Assembly: GCF_900142125.1 (NCBI RefSeq)
Contig: NZ_FQZT01000005.1
Span: 62,001 to 126,000, forward strand
Length of the DNA stretch: 64,000 bases
Reading direction: 5' to 3'
Origin: Malonomonas rubra DSM 5091
Lineage (GTDB): Bacteria; Desulfobacterota; Desulfuromonadia; Desulfuromonadales; Geopsychrobacteraceae
In this document: positions 17,651 through 27,800 of the stretch, piece by piece
Layout: every line of letters begins with the position of its first letter
How positions within the stretch are numbered: the first letter of the stretch is position 1
The notes under the pieces: model-generated
What the model was told of the DNA's origin: nothing
Seen by the model: the letters and a program-made list of their open reading frames with translations, nothing else
Databases searched by the model: none
Translations under genes and position numbers: made by a program

Positions 17651-18517
17651 TTACAGCCCCACATCGGAACGTACGCGCAAGAAACTAGGGAACTTGGGAA
17701 TACCGGATTTATAGGTTCCATAGTATTTGAACGTAATGATGGCGCCGAGTGGCGGTGGCGATTCCCGTTCGGCGTCGCTGAAGCCACTGCCGATTTTGAA
17801 CCTGGTTCCTTCCCCGAGTTCGACCAGCAGGGCGCCCAGTCGATTCTGGTTTCGTCCTTTCCCAGGCAGGTGGGCGACAACCGTTGCTTCAGCATCGCGG
17901 TAGTTTTTCACCTTGAGGATCTCCGCGCTGCGTCCGGCGCTATAAAGAGCTGCGGGGTTGCGCACAATCAGTCCTTCGCCACCAAGCTGCTCGATACGTT
18001 GTAACTCGTCCAGCAGATGCTCCTGGCTGCGTACCGGAGTTTGCGCAATGACGAAGGCGTGCTCCGAGGGATGGGATCGGAACCACTCTATGGCCCGTTC
18101 GATCCGGGCGCTGAATCCGCCGTCGGCTTCGGGGACATCGAAGATAGCGAATTTGAGATGCAACCAGCCGTCGGATTGTTGCCGTTTGACAATGGAAACA
18201 GTGCGTTGAAAACGACCCCGCCCACCCCAAAGTTCTCCCTCCAGTGCAAAGGGGGGCAGGTCGCGGATAAATTCAGCCGGCGGGGAAAAGGCTATCCCGT
18301 TTTTCGACAACAGCTGTTTGCCGTTCCAATAGCCACGCACCCCATCCAGCTTTTCACTCATCAGCCAGCCCGAAACCGGCTGGGCAGATTGCAGGTTGTA
18401 GCTCTGTGGCAGCATCAGCTCCAGAGCAAATCCCGGAGAGATCGCAAGGAATAAAAGGCAGGACAGTAAAACAGCCAGCAATGCTGTTGTTGATTTCAAC
18501 GCGGTTCGAGTGCTCAC
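17651..18517 (-). CDS. ligE: Periplasmic ATP-dependent DNA ligase LigE
   Basis: Minimal ATP-dependent DNA ligase with an export signal, 288 residues from GTG at 18517. That start is preserved by AAGGAAAC and yields a signal peptide (TALLAVLLSCLLFLAISPGFALE); a TTG at 18553 would add 12 residues. The catalytic Lys lies in MSEKLDGVRGYW (motif I), motif III is LEGELWGG and FAIFDVP, motif IV GEGLIVRNP, and motif V EILKVKNYRDAEATVVAH, followed by a compact OB domain (KGRNQNRLGALLVEL...ITFKYYG). LigE-type enzymes are exported and linked to extracellular DNA or DNA uptake. The gene directly follows comM, a natural-transformation gene, on the same strand. Confidence 0.87.
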   Translation of the reverse strand: MSTRTALKSTTALLAVLLSCLLFLAISPGFALELMLPQSYNLQSAQPVSGWLMSEKLDGVRGYWNGKQLLSKNGIAFSPPAEFIRDLPPFALEGELWGGRGRFQRTVSIVKRQQSDGWLHLKFAIFDVPEADGGFSARIERAIEWFRSHPSEHAFVIAQTPVRSQEHLLDELQRIEQLGGEGLIVRNPAALYSAGRSAEILKVKNYRDAEATVVAHLPGKGRNQNRLGALLVELGEGTRFKIGSGFSDAERESPPPLGAIITFKYYGTYKSGIPKFPSFLRVRSDVGL

Positions 18518-18549
18518 CCTGTTTCCTTGTCGTGAGTTTGCCCTTCGGG

Positions 18550-19226
18550 TCAAACCATCTTACGGTCGAAACCGCGATACTGGATCGCCTCGGCCAGATG
18601 CTCTCTTTTTATCCTTTTCTCGTCGGCGAGATCAGCGATGGTTCGGGCGAGCTTGAGAATGCGTGTGTAACTGCGCGCGGACAAGCCAAGGCGGCAGGTG
18701 ACCTGTTCCAACAGCATCTCTCCGGCCGGGTCGAGCTGGCAGAATTTGCCGATGTGACGGGTCTGCATCTGGGCGTTGGTGTGCAAGCCGAATTCACACA
18801 GCCGCTCACGTTGAACCTGGCGCGTCCGGGTGACCCGCTGGCGGATGTCGGCACTGCTCTCGGCCGGTTCGACCTCAGTCAGGTCTTTGTGCGGCACGCG
18901 CGGAACCTCGATGTGCAGGTCGATACGATCGAGCAGCGGGCCGGACAACTTGCTGCGGTAGCGCTGAATCATTGCCGGAGTACAGCTGCAGGGGTTTTGC
19001 TGATGCGGATCACCCAGGTAGCCGCAGGGGCAAGGATTCATTGCCGCAATCAGCATGAAGTTGGCCGGGTAGGTCAAACTCAGCGCTGCCCGACTGATGC
19101 TGACCTGACCATCCTCTAGCGGTTGCCGCAGCATTTCCAGCACGTTTTTTTTGAATTCTGGCAATTCGTCAAGAAAAAGGACGCCGTTGGTGGCCAAGCT
19201 CACTTCGCCAGGGCGCGGATAGCTGC
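18550..19226 (-). pseudogene. comM: comM 3' part, separated from its 5' part by the transposon
   Basis: C-terminal ~225 residues of the Mg-chelatase-type AAA+ protein ComM, which acts in branch migration during natural transformation. The frame reads [24 protein letters not shown] from the insertion point, with Walker B LFLDE, then [13 protein letters not shown] with its Cys cluster, the arginine-finger region [16 protein letters not shown], and the C-terminal lid [17 protein letters not shown]. Joining base 61999 to base 19226 puts GGG and SYPRPGE in one frame with no lost or gained base, so the break is due only to the insertion. This part could start from GTG at 19203, but it would lack Walker A. 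Confidence 0.93.
19222..19226. repeat. Target-site duplication, left copy (GCTGC)
   Basis: GCTGC at 19222-19226 abuts TGTCGG of the left transposon end and is repeated at 61994-61998 after the right end. Five bases is the duplication length made by Tn7-family transposition. Confidence 0.93.
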
Positions 19227-19408
19227 TGTCGGTTTTAATAGTTAGCGCTACAAATGAAAATATCTAGAAAGAATATTTGTAACTGTATTTTCAATAAATT
19301 AACTGTTTTTTGCCCTCACTTTTTAGAATATTGTAATTTCAGTAGTTAGTGCTACAATCACAAAAGTTGCTGCTACAGCCCCGAAGGTTTCAAAACTTAA
19401 TGCTACAA
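19227..19408 (+). repeat. Left transposon end with four TnsB-type binding repeats
   Basis: Terminal TGTCGG, then four direct copies of a 13-bp motif: GTTAGCGCTACAA at 19241-19253, GTTAGTGCTACAA at 19345-19357, GTTGCTGCTACAG at 19366-19378, and CTTAATGCTACAA at 19396-19408. In Tn7 such repeats bind TnsB. One copy is terminal and three are clustered about 100 bp in, next to tnsA. Confidence 0.88.
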
Positions 19409-19423
19409 AATTGACAGAGATAT

Positions 19424-20071
19424 ATGCCCGTCAGAAAAATCCCCAAAAGTTTCCGTGCTGTTACCGGTCGATTCCCTAGTGTCGTTAATGGCCGTTGTAT
19501 TGGTTATGAATCAAAGCTTGAGTACGATTATTTTTTACGGCTTGAGTTTGACCCTACGGTCAAAAGCTATGAAGAGCAGCCGGTTCAAATCCCTGGTGTT
19601 GTAAATGGGCGGGAGGTTACCTACGTTTTGGATTGTCTTGTCTTTTTCAACACAGACAGGTGCCCTCTTCTAGTAGAAGTGAAAAGTGAAGAAGAATTGG
19701 AAGAGAAAGCCGAAACCCTTGAGAAAAAATTTTCTCATGCTCATGCCTATGCACAAAAAAATAATTTTGATTTTACTGTTGTGACAGAAAGGCAGATTTA
19801 CGATACAGCATTGGAAAACTACAAGTTGCTCTATAGATTTGCTCGCCCGCCAGTGCAATTAGCGGAAAAGCGACAACAAATCATCGAGCTACTAAGAAGC
19901 TATGATCAGATAGCTTTAGGTCAGCTTCTTTATCTCATCAGCGATCAAAAGCAAATTCAGGCAGCATATCAACCCATCGTGTGGCACATGATCTTCTCAA
20001 GAGAAATTGAAACCGATCTGACAGTGAAGATGGAATACAGCAGTGAATTGAGGTTGTCGCATGGCGGTTAA
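19424..20071 (+). CDS. tnsA: TnsA-like transposon endonuclease
   Basis: In Tn7-type transposases TnsA cuts the 5' strands at the transposon ends, allowing cut-and-paste movement. The 215-residue product has the PD-(D/E)XK-type core: SxxE in GYESKLEYDYF (Glu33), the metal Asp in TYVLDCLVFF (Asp70), and ExK in LLVEVKSEEEL (Glu85, Lys87). A C-terminal helical domain (about 140-215) corresponds to the TnsA part that contacts TnsC. All active-site residues are present. It is the first gene inside the left end and overlaps tnsB by 11 bp. Confidence 0.92.
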   Translation: MPVRKIPKSFRAVTGRFPSVVNGRCIGYESKLEYDYFLRLEFDPTVKSYEEQPVQIPGVVNGREVTYVLDCLVFFNTDRCPLLVEVKSEEELEEKAETLEKKFSHAHAYAQKNNFDFTVVTERQIYDTALENYKLLYRFARPPVQLAEKRQQIIELLRSYDQIALGQLLYLISDQKQIQAAYQPIVWHMIFSREIETDLTVKMEYSSELRLSHGG

Positions 20072-21998
20072 AATATCCCTTAAGCCAGGAGATAAGGTTT
20101 TTTGCGAAGGGGTTGAGTATGAAATCTCTGGGCCAGCAGGGTTGACGAAAATAGATGCGATAAACCTGAACACTGGAGGTAAATGCACGCTCGATATAGG
20201 CAGTGTTTCGGGGCAAACTGCTGAAAACAATTGCGACTCTTTTGATTCTCTTGAGAATCTTACCGATGAAGAGCAAAACCTGGCACTGCAAAGGTTTCAG
20301 ATCATAAAACCTGCGTTGCTGAGAGATTTGACACGTGCAGAAATTGAAGAACTGGCTGAAGAGCACGGTGTTCATTTCACGACAGTTTATCGCTTGATGA
20401 GGGAGTTTCGCAAAACCAGGAGTCCTGCTTCCTTGGTTCCTAAAACCGGACTTCGAGGTGGGCGGGGAAAAGCGCGTATCGATGAATCTGTCGATCTTCT
20501 GATTCAAAACCATTTCGAGGATATCTACCGAGAAAAGTTGGTTGATATTACCAAGCTTAACGTCAAAACTTTGCAAAAAGAGATTCAAAGAAAATGTGTC
20601 TCACGTAGTTTAAAAGCCCCTTCCTGGGGAACCGTCAATGACAGGCTTGGCAAATTCATTGATGACAAAAAGCTGGAGAAAAAGCGAAAACGAAAAGGTG
20701 GACGCCCCAGAACGATGGCGGGCCGAGTTTTTCCAGATGCTGATAGCCCTCTTGCAGTTGTCCAGATTGACCATACTCCTTTAGATCTTATTGTTGTTGA
20801 TGATGAGCATAGAGAGCCGATTGGAAGACCTATTCTTTCACTGGCAATCGACGTATATAGCCGGATGGTGGTTGGCTTTAGTTTAAGTTTAGATCACCCC
20901 GGCATCTTCTCGGTTGGGCGTCTAATAGCTCATTGTATTTTGCCTAAAGAGCAATTTTTAGCAGAAATGGGTGTTGATGCTGCTTGGGATATTTATGGCG
21001 TTATGGGCATGATCCATATGGATAATGCCGGTGAGTTTAGAACTGAAGATTTTATCCCTTTCCAGGAAGAATATTTGGTTGATGTTCGCTGGAGACCGGT
21101 TGCATCCCCTGAGTATGGTGGTCACATCGAGCGGTTGGCTAAAACGTTGAATGATCATATTCATCAAGAGCCTGGTGCAACGATGAGTAATATCTTTGAA
21201 CGTTCTGGTTACGATTCTGAAGGAAAAGCCTGCTATACACTGAGCGAAATTGAAAAGTGGCTGACGGTTCTCATCACTAAAATTTACCATCACGAGAAGC
21301 ATTCCAGTCTTAAAAATAGTCGCGGGGAAAAGCTGAGTCCATTAGAGAAATACTCAATCGGAATACTGGGCGATGGCAAAACGCCTGGGACTGGCTTGCC
21401 AGATATCGTTGAAAATCAAGAGCGGTTGAAGATTTTTCTTTTGCCATCTTTCCAGAGAACTGTTCAGCGGGAAGGGATTGAACTTGATGATATTCACTAT
21501 TTTCACGACATTTTGCGCAACCTGTATGGGAAGAAAGATGAAAAAGGGAGGGGTAAAAAGTATCTGATCAAAAGAGACCCTAGGTGCATTACTCCGATCT
21601 ATATTTACGATCCAACACTGAAGAAATACTTCGCTGTCCCATATCGGGACCAGACCCGCCCTCCCATGAACCTTTGGGAGCTCAAAGCTGCAAAAAAACG
21701 CTGTAAGGAAAAGGGGCTCAAGAGGACCGAGCCTGAGATCTTCAAAGCTTATGATGAGCTTCGTCAGATGCGTGAAGAATCAGTAGTTAAAACCAAAAAA
21801 GCCAAGCGAGAGCGACAGGCTGAAAAGCGTCGAAAAAAAGCACCGACACTTCCCCAGCAAAAAGTAGAGGCCCCTGCCCCTCCAGAAGAGCTAGAGACTA
21901 CAATTACCGATGAAATCGAAAATTTCTATGATGACCCCGCCCTGCTTGAAGGCGTTACCGTGAAGGGGAATGAGGATAAAGGTGCCACCAGTGACTGA
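20061..21998 (+). CDS. tnsB: TnsB-like DDE transposase
   Basis: Binds the end repeats and makes the 3' strand cuts and joins, in the TnsB/TniA branch of the retroviral-integrase superfamily. 645 residues: an N-terminal DNA-binding part with helix-turn-helix (RAEIEELAEEHGVHFTTVYRLMREF, about 95-120), then the rve catalytic core with Asp237 (VVQIDHTPLD), Asp321 (HMDNAGEF) and Glu357 (GGHIERL), giving D,D(35)E spacing. A Mu-type beta-barrel and a basic C-terminal tail (KTKKAKRERQAEKRRKK) follow; in Tn7 the tail region contacts TnsC. The ATG overlaps the end of tnsA, and its own end overlaps tnsC by 29 bp. Confidence 0.93.
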   Translation: MAVKISLKPGDKVFCEGVEYEISGPAGLTKIDAINLNTGGKCTLDIGSVSGQTAENNCDSFDSLENLTDEEQNLALQRFQIIKPALLRDLTRAEIEELAEEHGVHFTTVYRLMREFRKTRSPASLVPKTGLRGGRGKARIDESVDLLIQNHFEDIYREKLVDITKLNVKTLQKEIQRKCVSRSLKAPSWGTVNDRLGKFIDDKKLEKKRKRKGGRPRTMAGRVFPDADSPLAVVQIDHTPLDLIVVDDEHREPIGRPILSLAIDVYSRMVVGFSLSLDHPGIFSVGRLIAHCILPKEQFLAEMGVDAAWDIYGVMGMIHMDNAGEFRTEDFIPFQEEYLVDVRWRPVASPEYGGHIERLAKTLNDHIHQEPGATMSNIFERSGYDSEGKACYTLSEIEKWLTVLITKIYHHEKHSSLKNSRGEKLSPLEKYSIGILGDGKTPGTGLPDIVENQERLKIFLLPSFQRTVQREGIELDDIHYFHDILRNLYGKKDEKGRGKKYLIKRDPRCITPIYIYDPTLKKYFAVPYRDQTRPPMNLWELKAAKKRCKEKGLKRTEPEIFKAYDELRQMREESVVKTKKAKRERQAEKRRKKAPTLPQQKVEAPAPPEELETTITDEIENFYDDPALLEGVTVKGNEDKGATSD

Positions 21999-22893
21999 TG
22001 AACAGCACATTGCCAAACTGTTCCCAGATGCTCGGAACATGTTGAATAAAAGTACCGAAGAAAAGATTCGTTTTGTCCGGGAGGATCGTTGGCTTCCATA
22101 TGCTGAAGCGGAACGACTTTTGGAGAGGATGGACGCTTTATACAACATGCCTGAGAAGATAAGGGCTCCAAGCATGCTTGTTGTTGGTGACTCTCACTGC
22201 GGCAAAAGCAGTTTAGTCCGCAGGTTCTGCGACATGCATCCGAAAACAAATGGAATGTATGAAGCTGCCTGCCCTGTTTTCTATCTGCACTCGTGTCCTC
22301 CAGAGCCGGATGAGCATCGACTCTATGAGGTGATCCTGCAGGATTTGAAAATTCCTTTCCGCTATAGCGACCGGCCATCGAAAAAGCTGGATGAGGTTCG
22401 ATATCAGTTTGAGCAAATCGGCGTCAAAATGATCATTTTGGATGAGATGAGTAATGCGCTGAGCGGTTCGACAAATAAGCAAAGGGTTTTTATGAATGCG
22501 ATTAAGAACCTGCATAATGCGGTGCAACGCCCTGTTGTCTTGGTTGGTACGCATGAAGCTGAATTTGTGACTATCAGCGATCCGCAGTTCCAAAGTCGTT
22601 TTAAGATCGAGTCGTTGGGGCGCTGGAATTACGGGATTGAATTTCAGCGCTTTCTTGCCAAGCTTGAACTGACCTTACCCTTTGAACAACCATCATTGCT
22701 GGCTACGTCTAAATTGTCGCGGCAGATTTTTGATAGGGCAAAAAGTGGCTGCATTGGGGACTTTGTTGACCTTGTGGCAGAGGCTGCCGTGTCTGCCGTT
22801 TCTGCTGGTGCGAAAAAAATTACATCTGAAGAAATCTTGGGATGCGACTTTTCCCCATCGTCTGAAAGGCAGGACTCGAAAAGGGAGATCTAG
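21970..22893 (+). CDS. tnsC: TnsC/TniB-like transposition regulator ATPase
   Basis: AAA+ ATPase that passes target choice from TniQ or TnsE to the TnsAB transposase. 307 residues with Walker A VVGDSHCGKSSLVRRF near 70-82, Walker B KMIILDEMSNAL near 152-162, and a sensor region VVLVGTHEAEF near 190. This is the short TniB size, unlike Tn7 TnsC (about 555 residues). ATG at 21970 has AAGGGGA very close; GTG at 21991 is better spaced from AAAGG and is a realistic alternative. The stop shares one base with the tniQ start (TAGTG). Confidence 0.92.
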   Translation: MRIKVPPVTDEQHIAKLFPDARNMLNKSTEEKIRFVREDRWLPYAEAERLLERMDALYNMPEKIRAPSMLVVGDSHCGKSSLVRRFCDMHPKTNGMYEAACPVFYLHSCPPEPDEHRLYEVILQDLKIPFRYSDRPSKKLDEVRYQFEQIGVKMIILDEMSNALSGSTNKQRVFMNAIKNLHNAVQRPVVLVGTHEAEFVTISDPQFQSRFKIESLGRWNYGIEFQRFLAKLELTLPFEQPSLLATSKLSRQIFDRAKSGCIGDFVDLVAEAAVSAVSAGAKKITSEEILGCDFSPSSERQDSKREI

Positions 22894-24035
22894 TGTCTCG
22901 GCTTGTCTTCAAAGTTCGTTCTGAAGCAAGGTATGCAACGTCAAGCTTCCCCCTGAAACTACGCCCTCTAGAAGACGAGTTGCTTAGCTCCTGGCTAATC
23001 CGGTTAGCCTTGTTGCACCGGACTGTGCCATCGACTTTTGCCAACCTGTATTTACCTGAAACAAAAAACAAGCTTTGGGCTGCCGATATCGACCTCCAGG
23101 CTTGTCCTGATTTTCTTGCCGCACTATCTCAAAAAAGTGGAATCCCCATAGAGCACTTTCAAGCAATGACTTTGAAGAGCTATGAAGGTTATTTGTTTGA
23201 GAAGGCTCGTACTAAAACTGGAGGAACGCCTTTTGTTAACCCGCTTGGAATGAGAGGGAGGCGCAATAAGCTTCCGGGAGTGCGATTTTGTCCACTCTGT
23301 TTGCGAGAGGGTCCACTGCCATATTTTCGCAAAAAATGGCGCCTCTCTTTTTATGTGGCTTGTTCGGACCACCATAGTTTCCTGTTGGACCGATGCCAAG
23401 AATGTGGTGTTCCAATCACACCTTATGTCGCATGCACAAACGGGCATTTTGGAACCTGCCATGCTTGTGGTAAAGGCATCACCGGGCAAGGCGATGGTGA
23501 CCCTGCATCAACGGAAATTTTGGCTGTAGTGCGAAAACTTCAGGCCATTCTTTCTGCTGGCTATGTCCTGATAGCCGGTGCTCCAATTTACTCACATCTC
23601 TATTTCATTGTTCTCCACCAGATGTTGAAGCTTTTGATGAGCCGGAAGTATGGGGAAAGTCTGTGTGCGGCTTTGGGAATTGCCTGCCCTTCAGTGGATG
23701 GGAAAAGGTCCTTTGAAGCAGTTGCTATCAATAGCCAGGCTCAGTTGCTTATAGGGGCGGCCCGACTTTTGGAGGATTGGCCGACTAGGTTTGTCCATAT
23801 TTGTGGGCAGCAAGGGATCTTGAGTTCCAGGCTGTTCAAAGATTTAAGGACCATCCCTTTTTGGTATTGGAAGGTCGTTGTGGAAAATCTCTATCGACCT
23901 GATCGGGTGGTGACGGACGAGGAGATATGTGCAGCGCTTCGGTATATGGAGTGTGAGGGGATGGCTGTTTCAGAATTGGCTTTGTCGCGATTGTTGGGAG
24001 TTAGGCAAGTATTTCGGAAAAGAAAGCAGTTCTGA
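22893..24035 (+). CDS. tniQ: TniQ (TnsD-type) target-selection protein
   Basis: TniQ/TnsD proteins recognise the attachment site and recruit TnsC. 380 residues from GTG at 22893, which follows AAGGGAG. The N-terminal TniQ domain is visible (PLRPLEDELLSSWLIRLALLHR as PLEDELLSSWLIRL), followed by zinc-finger Cys pairs: FCPLCLREG near 133, RCQECGVP near 166, and CHACGKG near 190. The C-terminal half (about 200-380) is helical and probably contacts DNA. Because the element sits exactly in comM, this protein is the likely comM-directed targeting factor; no second TniQ/TnsD gene and no CRISPR-Cas genes are seen. Confidence 0.9.
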   Translation: MSRLVFKVRSEARYATSSFPLKLRPLEDELLSSWLIRLALLHRTVPSTFANLYLPETKNKLWAADIDLQACPDFLAALSQKSGIPIEHFQAMTLKSYEGYLFEKARTKTGGTPFVNPLGMRGRRNKLPGVRFCPLCLREGPLPYFRKKWRLSFYVACSDHHSFLLDRCQECGVPITPYVACTNGHFGTCHACGKGITGQGDGDPASTEILAVVRKLQAILSAGYVLIAGAPIYSHLYFIVLHQMLKLLMSRKYGESLCAALGIACPSVDGKRSFEAVAINSQAQLLIGAARLLEDWPTRFVHICGQQGILSSRLFKDLRTIPFWYWKVVVENLYRPDRVVTDEEICAALRYMECEGMAVSELALSRLLGVRQVFRKRKQF

Positions 24036-24160
24036 TAGGTATGGGGTTTTGGCTCGTTAGAGGCGTAGTGGTCAGGGGCAGCAACGGGTTTAGTTGCTGA
24101 GGCTTAGGTCTTATGCTCAGGGCTTAAAAAGATCTGGCAATAGGTTTTGCTTGATTTCGT

Positions 24161-24859
24161 TCAAATTTGCAGCCAGAGGTGCAAAACCTCTATCTGGCTG
24201 GCAGAGCCAGAATCTCCTGGCCACTCAAATTCCCTTCTGTGATTTGAACTGTAGATTGAAAGCTTAGGTACAGGAGAGTGGCGAATTGTTTTCAGATTGA
24301 TACTTTCATTATTTCCATCAAGTGCTGAAGCGAGATGCTTGAATGAGTAAGGCTTTTTTACATATCCAACCATTAGCGCATTTTGCATGGCCCAAGCATA
24401 ATCACCATTCACGAACCGAATCAGACCCTTTTTGCAGTAGCACGAAAAAGCCGTATGTTTACTATCGACGGGCTTGCACTCAACAAAAAGCCCATCCTGG
24501 TCACTTAAGATTGCTAGCTGATCCCGTCTTAAATCAAAATGGATATCCGGCATTTTGTCGGGGTGCTTCTTGTTGTAATTTGAAATTTTAGGTTCGCGGG
24601 TTACCCTGCCAAAGAGGGCACAGTTAAATCCATCGACAGTTCCGTTTTTCCTTAGGACCCTTTCAATGATTTCATCAACTAGTATCTGAGTAATGGTGTC
24701 TTCATCAGCGGTTTCTAGGTCAAAACCAGAAGGTGGATTTTCCTTGAGGGCCTGCCAAGCTTTTTGGATTACCCTGCAAAGAAGAAGAAGAGTGCGTGGG
24801 GAGATTTTAGGGTGTGGCAGCTCAAAATCAACCCCACATGTAAAAAAGCCTACCTGCAT
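24161..24859 (-). CDS. PD-(D/E)XK-type nuclease partner of the DNA methyltransferase
   Basis: The frame extends up to 24940, but ATG at 24859 overlaps the methyltransferase stop (ATGA), giving 232 residues (MQVGFFTCGVDFELPHPKIS...). A nuclease-like core is seen in KMPDIHFDLRRDQLAI followed by GLFVECKPVDSKHTA: an Asp, about 20 residues, then E-x-K, as in PD-(D/E)XK restriction enzymes. The DxDE-type N-terminal helix DEDTITQILVDEIIERV may supply another acidic residue. Together with the adjacent 1014-residue methyltransferase it probably forms a two-gene restriction-modification-like system. The exact recognition role is unknown. Confidence 0.72.
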   Translation of the reverse strand: MQVGFFTCGVDFELPHPKISPRTLLLLCRVIQKAWQALKENPPSGFDLETADEDTITQILVDEIIERVLRKNGTVDGFNCALFGRVTREPKISNYNKKHPDKMPDIHFDLRRDQLAILSDQDGLFVECKPVDSKHTAFSCYCKKGLIRFVNGDYAWAMQNALMVGYVKKPYSFKHLASALDGNNESINLKTIRHSPVPKLSIYSSNHRREFEWPGDSGSASQIEVLHLWLQI

Positions 24860-27800
24860 CAGTTTGCACCGATTGGGAATGTGCTGAAATGGTGGCGCTG
24901 AATATCCATGGCACATATTCTGGCCCGGCTCAATGTCCAATATCGATACTGCCCTATAACTCCAACTAGCAGACCTCCATCCCCACTGACAATGACTCTG
25001 CTGCAGCCAGTTCTGTTCGCCTCTTTGGAAATCTGCAAAAGAAGTTGCTTTTGGGTTTCAGCACCTAAGTTGCTGGGGGTAGATGATGACACGATAGAAA
25101 AAAAATGCCATGGTGATGTGGGGTTTGGACGCCCCACCCTTGCTTCTTTGACGGTTACTGTCTCATCAGTAATGCTAAAAAATGGGGCTAATAGATTCTG
25201 CAACTCAGAATAGAAAATTTCACGCTCAGCCTGTGTTGGATTGCTGTTAGCGCGCCTCCGATGCTCTTTGAACGGTGGAGCAGTTTCAAGGGTGTCTCTT
25301 ACAGTCTGCCGATCATATTCATCCAAACCATAGAGCTCAAAAATAAATTTATTGATCTCCTCCCATGGCTTATTTTTTGCGGTTTCAAGTCGTTGGGACA
25401 ATTCAATTGCCCGCTTTTTTTGTTGTCGAGATAATATGTCAATTGGAGGAAATGGAAATTTTTCTACATTTTGCTTTAGAAAAGTTCTTCTCTCCACTCC
25501 CATCCTAGAGCTAGTCATTAATACATTGTGCCTAAATAATTCTGAATGAGTAATCAGATGGAGGAGCGATATTGGGGTAATGTCAGAAGATTTATGGGTC
25601 GAAAAACCATAAAAAGACTGATTGAAAACAGTGGCTTCATGAAGTACATAAGATTTAGGAATAGAAAGAGAATCGCCAGGGGCTTGGGGCACAATAAGTA
25701 GTGGAGGAGTGTATAGCTCTATCTGTCTTGGTCTTTGGGCTTCTGAATAATTGAACTTGGGCAGTAATTGAGTGTCAACAGAAAATTCATTGTTCGCTGG
25801 CCTAGAAAAATCCGGTAGCCCGAGCATGAATGACGCATCTTTTTGCTTTAAGCTTGGAGAAAGATTATATCCTAAGCCAGAGTAGAATTTTTTACTATTC
25901 CAGTATGTTTCAACATTAGGCCAGTCCAAACTATCAAGCTTACGGCACACTTCCAGATCAAGAGTAGAGCCAATCGACAACGCCTTTAATAGGCGAGAGT
26001 CTTTAATGGTGTCAGAATTAGGTATTGGTCTAGCGGATTGATAATCAATACGAATACGCCCCTTGCTGTTCAGCTTTTCCTCAAAAGAAGGCGTGACAAA
26101 ATGAAAATGGTGATTTGCTTTGGGTACATTGTTTCGTGCGAAAAAAAGCATGAACGCTTGCCCCATCTTGGGCCATACTTTTGTGTCGGATAGATTAGAC
26201 CCGTTCAAGATCCCCATAATCTCAATCCCCTGCAAAATCGCTTTGAATGCAATGCTGCCAGCCTCTGACTGCTTTAGGAATATTCGTCCAGGGAGGACCA
26301 TGGCGATAATGCCCCCCGGTTTAACCCACTGTGTGGATTTCCATAAAAAAGGCAGGTCAGGGTTGTTGTCAGGGTTGCTGTATGTTTTTGCGATATCCTC
26401 AAGTCCGCGATTAGTCAAGATCTGACGTGTCAATTTCGTAAAAGCTGCATTGTGGAGCCTGATTGTTTCCTTGTCTTCTTCATTGTCTCTTTTCAATCTG
26501 CTCCAGGGAGGATTGCCGATAACCATGTCAAAGGAGGCATCAAAGGCCTCTGCAATGTCGGGCCGTAAACTACCAAAAATAAAACCTTTTTCGTTTTTTT
26601 CTTCTGGCTTCCTGTGGTTGTACAGCGCAATGTTTTTAAGAGGTTTGGGAAATTTCAAGCTTTTAGGTGGCCGCGTTGTGCCATTTAGTTCAATTGCTGT
26701 TATATAGAGAGACAGCGCCGCTAGGCGCAGAGCAGACTCACTTACATCAAAGCCGCAGATTTGTTCATATAAGATGGACTGAATTACTTTGGTGTTGGGT
26801 CTTTTCCCATCCCGCTTCCAGCGAGCAGCTACGAGCTTTCTAAAGGCAAGAACAAGAAAAATTCCGGCGCCGCAGCTCGGGTCGAGGATTCGCATTTCTT
26901 TTTTGTTAGTAGCTCCTGCAAAGGCATCGTCCACTAAATATTGAGCAATATTTTTGGGGGTGTAATAAACACTTGTTTGTTCCGCCTGTTGCGAATCCCA
27001 GACTCGACTGAAATCTTCATATACTTGGCTTAGTACGCCAATGGGAATGTGGGCAAAGTCAAGATCACCCCAGTCAATAGTTAATTGAAAAGTTTCATCC
27101 CCTACATGCTCCCACCCTTCCATAATCGCTTGGAGGTGGTCGTAGATTCTACCGTTGGTTTGCGACTCTGCCTGTTTAAATACCGAAGCATAATCAGCAG
27201 AAAGAGGAAGGAGGTCTCCATTAAAGGTTTCATCAAGCCACTGACAAGTCGCTATAGAGTTTGCGTTGTCAAGAAAACATTCCCTCAGAGATTTTGCGCC
27301 TGGGCATAGCGAGTGGAGCTCATTCGACTGAATGATTTCTCGATCCCACAGAAAACGCAAAAATAGTGCACGGCCAAGGAATGAAAGAACATCCAGAGGG
27401 TTAAGGTTGTGTTTTTCAATAAGAACTTTTGACGAATTACTCAATAGATTATGGATTGTGTCAAAAACATAGTCGGAATCCTCAGGTTGTCCCTCCATGG
27501 TGAAAGCACCACTTACTATGCTTTGGAAAAACAATGGTGCAGCTACAGACTCTTGGGCTATTGTTCTTTTGTGCCTTTTCTCCAATACAGAACAATCCAA
27601 AGTTATCGGATATACACTTAGCTCACCTGGCCGTAGAATTCCAAGATAAGCTCCCTCTCCTCGGTTTGCTAAAAGCCGTTGAAGATCAAGTACTTGCTGG
27701 TCACCGCAGCCCTGCGCTTGGTTCTCGGAAACAATATAAAGCAAAGGGCGAGACTGAAATTCTGCTATCGCATCAACCTTTAGTTTTTCGCCGCTTTGCA

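Noticed and set aside
17620-17688. 22-codon ORF with a good ribosome site
   Set aside because: It overlaps the ligE 3' end, is very short, and resembles no family; it may be a remnant.
24036-24160. Possible CRISPR array or cas gene near tniQ
   Set aside because: Some TniQ elements carry CRISPR-Cas, but no repeat-spacer pattern or cas-like protein is present here or anywhere in the window. Only a weak hairpin (AGCAAC / GTTGCT) was seen.
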